This document shows positions 35,734 through 43,367 of a stretch of 64,000 nt of DNA, piece after piece (position 1 is the first letter of the stretch; the number at the start of each line of letters is the position of its first letter). The notes below the pieces were generated by a model, which searched no databases, was not told the origin of the DNA, and saw only the letters and a list, made by a program, of their open reading frames with translations. The position numbers were made by a program, and so were the translations under genes. This DNA comes from CBDCVD01 sp965224015 (GTDB taxonomy: Bacteria > Pseudomonadota > Alphaproteobacteria > Rhizobiales > CBDCVD01), in the NCBI GenBank assembly GCA_965224015.1, contig OZ245032.1, positions 1,302,001 through 1,366,000 of the forward strand. The letters are read 5' to 3'.

Positions 35734-36130
35734 CCGTGTCTTAGAGCATCGGGCGTTTAATTTGCGACAATAACCCCAGTTATGGATAAGGACCTTTTTC
35801 TCAGGCTTTATCGGTTCATGTCTACACAAAGGCGGATCCAGCCATTTATCTGATCATGAGCCCTAACCGGCGGCTGCGGTGTGTCAAGGGTTTAACAACC
35901 GCCAAAGGCGGCGCGAAGCGCCCTTGACACACAGCAAAGCCGCCGGAAAAAAGCAATGATCAGATAAATGGCTTCGCGAGGCTGAAAAAAGGATAGCGAA
36001 GCCACTGCTCAAAGCCCCATTTTAGCCTTTCTCTTATCCGGAACTAGGGCTATTGTTGCAATTTAAACGCCTGACGCTCTAGCATGTCACGCCTTAATAG
36101 AACCAGGTCTCAGCACGTTAATAGAGAGGC
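35734..36130. other. Repeat-filled spacer after DUF4167
   Basis: It holds a motif tagagcatcgggcgtttaat (about 35742) related in reverse complement to ones near 15058 and 36080, and a gttatggataaggac motif shared with 20447 and 58425. The R130 copy at 35840-35973 is also here. No gene. Confidence 0.55.
35840..35973. repeat. R130 hairpin element, copy B
   Basis: The outer inverted ends are perfect over 18 bp (AGCCATTTATCTGATCAT and its complement at 35956-35973). The inner stem begins ccggcggct and ends agccgccgg, with tcaaggg/cccttga next to the apex. The apex CCGCC-AAA-GGCGG and CGC-GAA-GCG matches copy A, with a paired T-A to C-G change. Confidence 0.85.
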
Positions 36131-36410
36131 CTAGAGCGTGTCAGGTCTTAATAGAACCATTCTGACGGAGCGATTTTGCGACAAGATGAACCTTAAGTCT
36201 CGCAGGATATAGTGGGGCTATTTGCAAGAGACTTAAGGTTCATATTGGTGCAAAAGCGCCCGTCCCTTCGGGTTTCCGATTGGCGCAACATCCACGCCCA
36301 AGCCGCTCTCGAGAGATGCGCAAGCATCGCTCTTCGATCGCCTTGAGCTTGGGAATCGCCTCGCCAATCGAGAAACAGAATTGCTTCTATTAAGACCTGA
36401 CACGCTCTAG
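36131..36410 (+). repeat. Complete R280 element
   Basis: A 280-bp unit bounded by perfect 26-bp inverted repeats starting CTAGAGCGTGTCAGGTCTTA. The left half carries a second perfect inverted repeat (atgaaccttaagtctc and its complement, about 36193-36243). It codes for no protein. Partial copies lie at 2098, 9890, 20058, 23510 and 27850. lepA starts 31 bp after it. Confidence 0.88.
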
Positions 36411-36441
36411 ATATTCGCTGCCGCCGGTGCTTCATGATCCT

Positions 36442-38238
36442 ATGACCAGTTTGGCCCAGTATCGCAATTTTTCCATCATCGCGCACATTGACCACGGAAA
36501 ATCGACCCTGGCGGACCGGTTGATTCAGGCTTGTGGAGGCCTGAGCTCCCGGGAAATGCAGGAACAAGTGCTCGACAACATGGACATTGAACGCGAACGC
36601 GGGATTACCATCAAGGCGCAAACCGTTCGTCTCTCCTATCAGGCAAACGATGGTCAAACCTATATCCTGAACTTGATTGATACGCCCGGGCATGTGGATT
36701 TCGCCTATGAAGTCAATCGCTCGCTTGCGGCCTGCGAAGGCTCCCTATTGGTCGTTGATGCCAGCCAGGGGGTCGAAGCGCAAACCCTCGCCAACGTCTA
36801 TCAGGCCATTGATGTTGACCATGAGATCGTGCCGGTTCTCAACAAAATCGACCTTCCTGCGGCTGAACCGGAACGCATAAAGGCACAGATCGAGGATGTC
36901 ATTGGCCTTGATGCGGATGAGGCTGTTCTGATTTCCGCCAAGACCGGGGCCGGGATCGATAATATTCTTGAGGCCATCGTGACCCGCCTGCCGGCGCCAC
37001 AGGGATCAAGCGAGGCGCCCTTGAAAGCTTTGCTGGTGGACAGTTGGTATGATGCCTATTTAGGGGTTGTGGTTCTGGTGCGCATCGTCGATGGCGTCCT
37101 CAAAAAAGGGCAGACCATTCGCATGATGGGCACGCGAGCGCGATATCTTATCGACCAAGTGGGGGTGTTCACCCCCAAGCACACGCCGGTTGCAGCGCTT
37201 GGGCCTGGTGAGATTGGCTACCTGATCGCGTCCATCAAACAGGTTGCTGATACCCGTGTGGGGGATACGGTTACGGATGACAGGCGTCCTGTTGAAGAGG
37301 CTTTGCCGGGATTTCGCCCGGCGCAACCGGTGGTTTTTTGTGGCCTGTTCCCGGTCGATGCAGCCGACTTTGAGGACTTGCGTGCCGCCATCGGCAAATT
37401 GCGGCTGAATGATGCAAGCTTTTCATTCGAGATGGAAACATCGGCGGCGCTCGGATTTGGTTTTCGCTGCGGCTTTCTTGGCCTGCTGCACCTGGAGATC
37501 ATCCAGGAACGCTTGGCCCGTGAATTTGATCTTGACCTGATCGCCACGGCCCCTTCCGTGGTCTACCACCTTGAACTTACCGACCGCAGTGAAACGCATC
37601 TCCACAATCCCGCGGATATGCCTGATGTGGTCAAGATCGCGCACATTAGCGAGCCCTGGATCAGCGCCACCATTCTCACGCCAGACAACTACCTGGGGGG
37701 GATCCTGCAATTGTGTCAGGAGCGCCGCGGTATCCAGCGCGAACTGACCTATGTCGGCAGCCGCGCCATGTTGACCTATGAACTGCCACTCAACGAGGTC
37801 GTCTTTGATTTCTATGATCGTCTGAAATCCATTTCCAAAGGATATGCAAGCTTTGATTATCAGCTTGACGACTATCGCCGCGGTGATCTGGTCAAGATGG
37901 CGATCTTGGTAAATGGCGAGCCGGTGGACGCGCTATCCATGCTGGTGCATCGCTCTGGTGCCGAAAAACGGGGCCGCGCCATGTGTGAAAAGCTGAAACA
38001 GCTGATCCCGCGGCATATGTTTAAAATCCCCATTCAGGCTGCCATCGGCGGCAAGGTGATCGCCAGGGAAACCATCAGTGCCCTGCGCAAGGATGTCACC
38101 GCCAAATGCTACGGAGGCGACGCAACGCGAAAACGCAAATTGCTGGAAAAGCAAAAGGCGGGAAAGAAAAAAATGCGTCAGTTCGGCAAAGTCGAGATCC
38201 CTCAGGACGCCTTTATCCAAGCCTTGAAGATGGAGTAG
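36442..38238 (+). CDS. lepA: Elongation factor 4 (back-translocase)
   Basis: Ribosome-associated GTPase. I start it at 36442 (MTSLAQYRNFSIIAHIDHGKSTL), the family start; an ATG five codons upstream is also in frame. G1 is AHIDHGKST (from residue 14), G3 DTPGHVDF and G4 NKIDLP. The LepA-specific C-terminus is present (KCYGGDATRKRKLLEKQKAGKKKMRQFGKVEIPQDAFI). Its 598 residues are typical. Confidence 0.97.
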   Translation: MTSLAQYRNFSIIAHIDHGKSTLADRLIQACGGLSSREMQEQVLDNMDIERERGITIKAQTVRLSYQANDGQTYILNLIDTPGHVDFAYEVNRSLAACEGSLLVVDASQGVEAQTLANVYQAIDVDHEIVPVLNKIDLPAAEPERIKAQIEDVIGLDADEAVLISAKTGAGIDNILEAIVTRLPAPQGSSEAPLKALLVDSWYDAYLGVVVLVRIVDGVLKKGQTIRMMGTRARYLIDQVGVFTPKHTPVAALGPGEIGYLIASIKQVADTRVGDTVTDDRRPVEEALPGFRPAQPVVFCGLFPVDAADFEDLRAAIGKLRLNDASFSFEMETSAALGFGFRCGFLGLLHLEIIQERLAREFDLDLIATAPSVVYHLELTDRSETHLHNPADMPDVVKIAHISEPWISATILTPDNYLGGILQLCQERRGIQRELTYVGSRAMLTYELPLNEVVFDFYDRLKSISKGYASFDYQLDDYRRGDLVKMAILVNGEPVDALSMLVHRSGAEKRGRAMCEKLKQLIPRHMFKIPIQAAIGGKVIARETISALRKDVTAKCYGGDATRKRKLLEKQKAGKKKMRQFGKVEIPQDAFIQALKME

Positions 38239-38595
38239 AATGTGGCCTCAAGCTCCGACTACCCCTGCCCTTCTATCTCGGGGCCGCAATAGGATGATCA
38301 GCTGCTAACGTCGGCACGGCTTACAACCAAATGCACGCTGACCTGACACAAAATCAACCGGTTTGCCTTGGGTTTGCCTTATTCAACAAGGTAAAATAAT
38401 ACCAGCAGTATTGGCTTTATGTACACGCCGACTGGTGTACTGCCTTGATAACATACTGACTTGACGCTAAGCCATGAGTCATTGTTAAGGACCCTTGGTA
38501 TTACGCAGTCGTTAAAATTGGCGGGGTTATCGCCTGGGAGCAAAAAACAGCAAGACCAAATAGTTTGCCGGGCGACGAGCGTGGAGGGTAAACCC
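38239..38595. other. Spacer with R101 before the BA14K gene
   Basis: Apart from the R101 copy at 38400-38500 it contains no recognised feature. The last 95 bp give the BA14K leader, with a GGAGG site. Confidence 0.4.
38400..38500 (-). repeat. R101 element, reverse
   Basis: Full 101-bp copy with TAA on the left and TTA on the right (not matching). Confidence 0.88.
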
Positions 38596-39111
38596 ATGAA
38601 GATGTTTTATTCCGGCCTGTGCGCCGCATTTGTGACGATTTCATCTTACGCAACCCTTACCGGTTCGGTGATCGCTGCGCCAACGGCCCTCGCGGCACCC
38701 AAGGCGGCTCTTGTTGCGGGATTTCAGAATAATCCGGATATTATCAAGGTTGGGCAGCGATGGCGCCGACATAGAGGATACCGTCGCCATCGACGCCACA
38801 GACGTGACCGGCAGGCCGCTTCAGTTTTTGCAGGGCTGGTATTGGGGGCGATTGTTTTCGGCAATGGCCACTCCCATGATTACGGATATCATCGGCACCG
38901 CACTTACCGGCCGCACAGATATTATCATAAACATCGATATTCGCACCGCAAGCGCCGCTATCGACACCGGACTTACCGGCGCGGCCATCGCCGTTATTTG
39001 AGCAAGCGGCATGTTCACTGGTGTTATCGTCGCTACCGGTCATACCGTGTTCACGACGATACGTTTCAACCCTATCGGGGTCCTCGTCGTCGGTGCCGGT
39101 CACCTTATTAG
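38596..39111 (+). CDS. BA14K family exported protein
   Basis: Small alphaproteobacterial envelope protein named after a Brucella immunoreactive antigen; molecular role uncertain. The 171 residues begin with a signal-like hydrophobic stretch (FYSGLCAAFVTISSYATLTGSVIAAP). The middle is extremely rich in His, Arg and Tyr (for example YRRHRRHRRDRQ and YHRHRTYRPHRYYHKHRY). The C-terminal BA14K motif is clear: HVHWCYRRYRSYRVHDDTFQPYRGPRRRCRSPY. The start at 38596 has GGAGG eight bases upstream. Confidence 0.88.
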   Translation: MKMFYSGLCAAFVTISSYATLTGSVIAAPTALAAPKAALVAGFQNNPDIIKVGQRWRRHRGYRRHRRHRRDRQAASVFAGLVLGAIVFGNGHSHDYGYHRHRTYRPHRYYHKHRYSHRKRRYRHRTYRRGHRRYLSKRHVHWCYRRYRSYRVHDDTFQPYRGPRRRCRSPY

Positions 39112-39209
39112 GATTAGGCCGCCGATTGCGTATTCGTTGTCCGGAAGCGTCTATTTACAACTTGGCCGGGCCGGCGGCGCCCATCTGGAACCGAACGCTG
39201 TACAAAAGC

Positions 39210-39237
39210 ACATGCCCGGGCGTGACCCCGGGCATGT
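39210..39237 (-). terminator. Probable terminator of the M23 peptidase gene
   Basis: An 11-bp perfect stem (acatgcccggg/cccgggcatgt) with a 6-base loop lies about 30 bp past the stop of the minus-strand gene. On that strand it is followed by GCTTTTG, a short T-run. It lies between two convergent genes and may also stop the BA14K transcript. Confidence 0.5.
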
Positions 39238-39266
39238 GGTGTGTATAGCGTGCAATCAGCCGATTG

Positions 39267-40697
39267 CTACAGCTTCGAGAGCTGATATCCGGCCTTGATA
39301 TATTTTAGCGGATCAACCGCCTTGCCGTTTATCAACGTTTCATAATGCAAATGCGGGCCGGTACTGCGTCCGGTACTGCCCACCTTGCCTATGATATGTC
39401 CCCCCTTGACCTTCCAGCCGACACGCACAATAATTTTACTCAAATGCGCATAACGCGTGCGCAGCCCGCTGCCATGGTCGACCTCTATCATTTTTCCATA
39501 CCCTCCCTTGCGTCCGGCAAAAACGACCTTTCCGATCGCTGTTGCAATGACCTCACGCCCGTGGCGGGCCCGAAAGTCAACCCCCGAATGCATGGCCGCA
39601 CGGCGCACGAACGGGTCCACCCGTGGCCCGAACCGGCTGGCAATGCGCACTTTCCCCACCAGGGGTTCGCGAAGGGGTATCCGATCCATGCGCGCCCTTA
39701 GTTTTTTCAAATAGGCGACCATGGATTTAACCCGCATCAGACGCTTGTCGGGGCTAACCTGATGGAGAGGATCAAGGGGTTGCAGTGGCCCGCCTATATC
39801 CTCGGTACCAGGCATTTGCAGGCCAACTTTTTTTGCGATGTTCTGTAGAGTCGTGATCTTGCGCTGCGTGCTATTTTCAAGGCGTGCGAGGCGCTGCTGT
39901 TGCTGCTTGCTCAAGGCCTGCGGGCTCGGTTTTTTCTGAGGCACCTGGCGCGGTTTTACCTGTGCTGTGGTCGATGGCTTGGGAACGGTCGGTTTGGGAA
40001 TGGGGGTAACATGCGCCTGTACCGTCTTCGACTGTTCCTCGGGCTGATGGTTTAGCCGGGCAACAACACTTGGGAGAGGCGTTAGACTATTTTTTTCTGG
40101 AGCAAGGCCCAGGCTGCCGGCGATCAACGTGTTTTTTGCCGTCAGGCTGCGATTTTGGGTCTCCCTCAATAGTTGTGGCTTGGAAAGGCTTGGATCATCA
40201 GTTTGTTGGGTTTGGGGCGTTGCCAGGCGCTTGAGCGCTGGATCTAAAAGATGCGTGCGGTCTTCAGTTTGCGTGGTCGCGCCGGTTTCATTAACCGGGC
40301 GGCGCCCTTGAGACACGCGCAGCAAAGTCAGGCGATCAATTTCGGCCCGCAAGTCAGTGATGCGATCCTCATAAATGTGTTGCATGCGCGCCTGGCGTGA
40401 GGACAGGGAGAGTGCGAGATCGTCGTTGAACAAGATGTAACTGGTGGAGATTACAAAGCCAAAGGTGACGCAACCCAGCACCCCAAGGGAACCGACAATT
40501 GTCGCTGGTGACAACGAAAAATGTCGGACTGTTTCGCCGTCGGTGAATATGAGATAACGTTTTTTCCTGCTTTGCCTGGTCGACTGTCCTTGTGCGCCCG
40601 GGCGAGCAGATGTTTTCACGCGCGTTTGAACAGGCCGATAGCGAGACCGGGCAGCACGGGCGTTCACCACATGCTTTCTTATATCAAGCTCCACCAT
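39267..40697 (-). CDS. M23 family peptidoglycan endopeptidase
   Basis: Membrane-anchored LytM-type protein of 476 residues. A basic cytoplasmic N-terminus of about 60 residues precedes one transmembrane helix (ATIVGSLGVLGCVTFGFVISTSYILF). A coiled-coil segment (ARMQHIYEDRITDLRAEIDRLTLL) and a Pro/Gln-rich linker follow. The C-terminal M23 domain keeps the zinc ligands: His370 and Asp374 in HSGVD, and HLH at 449-451. It should therefore be catalytically active, cutting peptide cross-links in the periplasm, unlike degenerate EnvC/NlpD-type activators. It is transcribed alone. Confidence 0.9.
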   Translation of the reverse strand: MVELDIRKHVVNARAARSRYRPVQTRVKTSARPGAQGQSTRQSRKKRYLIFTDGETVRHFSLSPATIVGSLGVLGCVTFGFVISTSYILFNDDLALSLSSRQARMQHIYEDRITDLRAEIDRLTLLRVSQGRRPVNETGATTQTEDRTHLLDPALKRLATPQTQQTDDPSLSKPQLLRETQNRSLTAKNTLIAGSLGLAPEKNSLTPLPSVVARLNHQPEEQSKTVQAHVTPIPKPTVPKPSTTAQVKPRQVPQKKPSPQALSKQQQQRLARLENSTQRKITTLQNIAKKVGLQMPGTEDIGGPLQPLDPLHQVSPDKRLMRVKSMVAYLKKLRARMDRIPLREPLVGKVRIASRFGPRVDPFVRRAAMHSGVDFRARHGREVIATAIGKVVFAGRKGGYGKMIEVDHGSGLRTRYAHLSKIIVRVGWKVKGGHIIGKVGSTGRSTGPHLHYETLINGKAVDPLKYIKAGYQLSKL

Positions 40698-40915
40698 GTT
40701 TACTCACTGCAATTCAGAAACCGCAATATTTGTTATTACACCGATGTATTTGCATTACACTTTGGTAAGGTTAACATTTTCCAAAAAATTGACGGAAAAA
40801 ATGCATTGTGGATCGAAATATTCGATATTTAGGGGTAGAAAGTGGGCGAAGCGGCCTGTCCGGTCGATTGGATTTGACCAGGCGATTAAATTTTGCTTAT
40901 GCCTTCACGGGCGCA

Positions 40916-41710
40916 TCACGGCGCCTCGGCTAGGGCCAGGCGGGCGTAAGTGTCCAGGGTCTGGCGTACAGCCGCTTCGATGGAATACCACTCCCGCAGC
41001 ATAGCCCGGCTATAGCGATAACGCACCAATACAGAATTGCCGTAGTAGATATCGCGAATGCAGCTTGCCGCAACGTGGGGTACGGTGTCGATAAAGCAGC
41101 GAATGGCAAACGGAGCTTCCGGCTCGCCCCGTTGCGCGTATAGGACCTCGCCATCATAGCCAAAGCCGGTGTGAAAATTCCAGGCGTTCAGGCCATTGGG
41201 GCCACGTCTATCCTGCTTTTCGATAAAACCGGTATAGATATTGCGATAAAGGTGGGTGGTGGAAGGAGCGGATTCGCGCGGCAGGACCGATATGAAAACC
41301 AGCCCATTGATGGCTTTTGGGTTATTGAACTGGATTTCCCGATCATCGCTGTAGCCGGTCATGGAGGGCCATTGCACCAGCAAATCAAGGCGCTTCTGCA
41401 CGCCGCCGAGGCGTTGGCGCTGTTTTCGGATAACATTCTGGGGGATCTTGAAAACGTCCTCTCCTACGCGTGCAATAACAGGCGCCACGTCCTTTGACGG
41501 ACCGCTTTCATAAAAATATGTGCGCGACATCAAAAGCGCTGCGGTTGCGCTGGCGCAGCCGATGAAGGTGATCACACCGATAATGGCCCACCAGCCAAAC
41601 AGGAATTTGCGCTGCGTGCTCGACGCGACGGGCATGTCGTCGTCAAGCCGTCCCATAGTGGTAAAATCAGTGTTAACGAGCTTCCTATTTTTGCGCGAAT
41701 TGTGTATCAT
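40916..41710 (-). CDS. Single-pass membrane protein of unknown function
   Basis: I do not recognise a named family. The 264 residues have a cytoplasmic N-terminus, one transmembrane helix near residues 38-62 (FLFGWWAIIGVITFIGCASATAALL) and a soluble, probably periplasmic domain of about 200 residues. That domain has two cysteines (AIRCFIDTVPHVAASCIRDIYY) that could form a disulfide. The start is uncertain, as no ribosome site is obvious before 41710; later ATGs at 41656 and 41635 are alternatives. It is divergent from the next gene. Confidence 0.7.
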   Translation of the reverse strand: MIHNSRKNRKLVNTDFTTMGRLDDDMPVASSTQRKFLFGWWAIIGVITFIGCASATAALLMSRTYFYESGPSKDVAPVIARVGEDVFKIPQNVIRKQRQRLGGVQKRLDLLVQWPSMTGYSDDREIQFNNPKAINGLVFISVLPRESAPSTTHLYRNIYTGFIEKQDRRGPNGLNAWNFHTGFGYDGEVLYAQRGEPEAPFAIRCFIDTVPHVAASCIRDIYYGNSVLVRYRYSRAMLREWYSIEAAVRQTLDTYARLALAEAP

Positions 41711-41853
41711 TTTAGAGCATAAATGACCTTAAATTGCGGAACGGCAAACAACAGATCCGCAAAAGGGGCTAAAACCTGGGTGATTCTAATATCCCTGCAT
41801 CGGGCATGCATTTTGCTTAACAAATCGTTAGCAAAACGTGTAAGGAAGTACGT

Positions 41854-42177
41854 ATGAGTAATAATTTTGTCCTTGTTGTTTATTTGATCGCCGTCGGCTT
41901 TAGCCTATCGGGCTGTGCAGCCATGCTTTATCAATGTATTACCAAGGAAGCGGCAAGCTTTGCGGTAAAGGACGGGGGCCTGGGTAGCGCGGTCATCACC
42001 ATGTCCTTATGGGCACTGGGGGGACCGTTCATCATCATGCGCAATCTGCTCGAAGATTGCCGACAAAAGCGGAGTTCGTTGTACGGTTCGTTTTTTATCT
42101 CGTTACTGGTTGGTTCCTGGTCGATGATCAGCGGTATGTTCTTTATCAATGCTGCGATTTTGATGGGCGCGATATGA
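41854..42177 (+). CDS. Small multi-pass membrane protein
   Basis: A 107-residue protein with about three hydrophobic segments: NFVLVVYLIAVGFSLSGCAAMLY, SAVITMSLWALGGPFIIM and GSFFISLLVGSWSMISGMFFINAAILMG. AAGGA lies upstream of the ATG, supporting a real gene. The family is not certain; it resembles small uncharacterised alphaproteobacterial membrane proteins. A near-CtrA sequence, TTAACAAATCGTTAG, lies about 40 bp upstream. The stop TGA is the left flank of a chimeric R101 element. Confidence 0.7.
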   Translation: MSNNFVLVVYLIAVGFSLSGCAAMLYQCITKEAASFAVKDGGLGSAVITMSLWALGGPFIIMRNLLEDCRQKRSSLYGSFFISLLVGSWSMISGMFFINAAILMGAI

Positions 42178-42274
42178 TACCAGGGGCCCTTGACAAGGGC
42201 TCATGGATTGGCTTCAAGTAAGTGTGTTGTCAAGGTCGTACACCTGACACGCTCTAAAGCCCATACCGCTGGTA
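42178..42274 (+). repeat. Chimeric R101 element with an R280 tip inside
   Basis: The ends are R101 (TACCAGGGG and ccgctggta), but the inner gacggcgtgtctat segment is replaced by tgacacgctcta, the tip of R280. Total 97 bp. The left flank is TGA and the right TAA. Confidence 0.8.
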
Positions 42275-42301
42275 TAATGTGCGCAAGGGATCGATCAGCC
42301 G

Positions 42302-43042
42302 TTGAAAAGGTTTTACCAAACGGTCGACCTTATTGAATACGCCTCAGGTTGGGGAGTTGGCCTGGATGAGCGGCCGCTTAAGACGCCGGCGCAAAGGCCG
42401 CTTACGGTTCCGGCCAAACAAATAGCCCTAAAAGTCTGCGCCGAATGGCGCCAGCAGAAAGAGCACATATCGGCGCTCTCCATGCCCCTTACACGGCTGG
42501 TCAATACGATCATTGACGCGCCTCCTGACGCGAGAGGAGCGACGCTGGACCAGATTGTTCACAACGCCGAAAGCGATCTTGTCTGCTATCGCGCCGTGGA
42601 GCCCGAGGACCTGATTTTCCTACAAAACAAAGCCTGGGACCCAATTGTTGCCTGGGCACAGACGCGCACAGGCGTGTCGCCACAGGTGACCCGAGGGGTT
42701 GTGCCTGTGGAGCAGCCTCCCGAACTTGCCTTGTGGTTGCGTAAGGGCCTGTCGGCGCAGTCGCGGTTTATTGTTATGAGCCTGTCCAGCCTGATGGGAC
42801 TGCTGCATTCTGTCCTGCTGGGAATGGCGGTTTGGCATAATGTCGTTGATTTTGAGGAGGCCTGGACGGCAGCGCATGTGGATGAAGATTGGAACATTGC
42901 CCATTGGGGGCAGGATGAGGAGGCACGTGAGCGCCGCCGCCGGCGCTATGAGGACGCCAAAGCCGCGGTTTTTGTTCTGCGTCAATTAACCGCAGGCAGC
43001 GATAATCTGCGAGAACGTTTACGGCACGAACAGACGCTATAG
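42302..43042 (+). CDS. ATP12 family F1-ATPase assembly chaperone
   Basis: Alphaproteobacterial relative of mitochondrial ATP12, which assists assembly of the F1 alpha subunit. The 246 residues contain the family segments KRFYQTVDLIEYASGWGVGLDERPLKTPAQRPLTVP, PLTRLVNTIID, DLVCYRAVEPEDL and the C-terminal EDWNIAHWGQDEEARERRRRRYEDAKAA. The start is TTG at 42302, with an AAGGGA upstream. The ATP synthase operon is not nearby. The upstream R101 chimera ends 27 bp before it. Confidence 0.9.
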   Translation: MKRFYQTVDLIEYASGWGVGLDERPLKTPAQRPLTVPAKQIALKVCAEWRQQKEHISALSMPLTRLVNTIIDAPPDARGATLDQIVHNAESDLVCYRAVEPEDLIFLQNKAWDPIVAWAQTRTGVSPQVTRGVVPVEQPPELALWLRKGLSAQSRFIVMSLSSLMGLLHSVLLGMAVWHNVVDFEEAWTAAHVDEDWNIAHWGQDEEARERRRRRYEDAKAAVFVLRQLTAGSDNLRERLRHEQTL

Positions 43043-43129
43043 CAAAATGCGTTTAGCTGTACCGCTCACAAAATGGGTACACCTAACGCCAAGCTGATCC
43101 AAACGTATGCTGATCTAACTGTGTAATTT

Positions 43130-43247
43130 CAACAGGTTGTCCCTGGTAAATGCATCGGGTGCAGGTGGCTATTGGCCTGATATGGCCTTGCTGGCGGCAA
43201 TGGCTGCAATAACCCTGACTTCAGACCTGCCACCTTGAGAACAACTT
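43130..43247 (+). repeat. Intact R115 element
   Basis: From caacaggttgtccctggtaa to cttgagaacaactt. The reverse complement is found at 19800-20050, where it is interrupted by R130. The ends are loosely inverted (aggttgtccc / gagaacaactt). Confidence 0.75.
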
Positions 43248-43248
43248 A

Positions 43249-43349
43249 TACCAGCGGTATTAGCTTTATGTACACGCCGACTGGTGTACTGCCTTGATAA
43301 CATACCTCTTTGACGCTAATCCATGAGTCATTGTTAAGGACCCTTGGTA
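43249..43349 (-). repeat. R101 element, reverse
   Basis: Full 101-bp copy with TTA on both sides, directly after R115 and 18 bp from the end of the HerA-like gene. Confidence 0.92.
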
Positions 43350-43367
43350 TTATTGAAGGATTACAGC

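Larger units (their letters stand above)
43043..43367. other. Repeat-filled spacer after the ATP12-like gene
   Basis: It holds an R65 half (ctatagcaaaatgcgtttag at about 43037), the intact R115 element and an R101 copy. No unique sequence of note. Confidence 0.55.
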
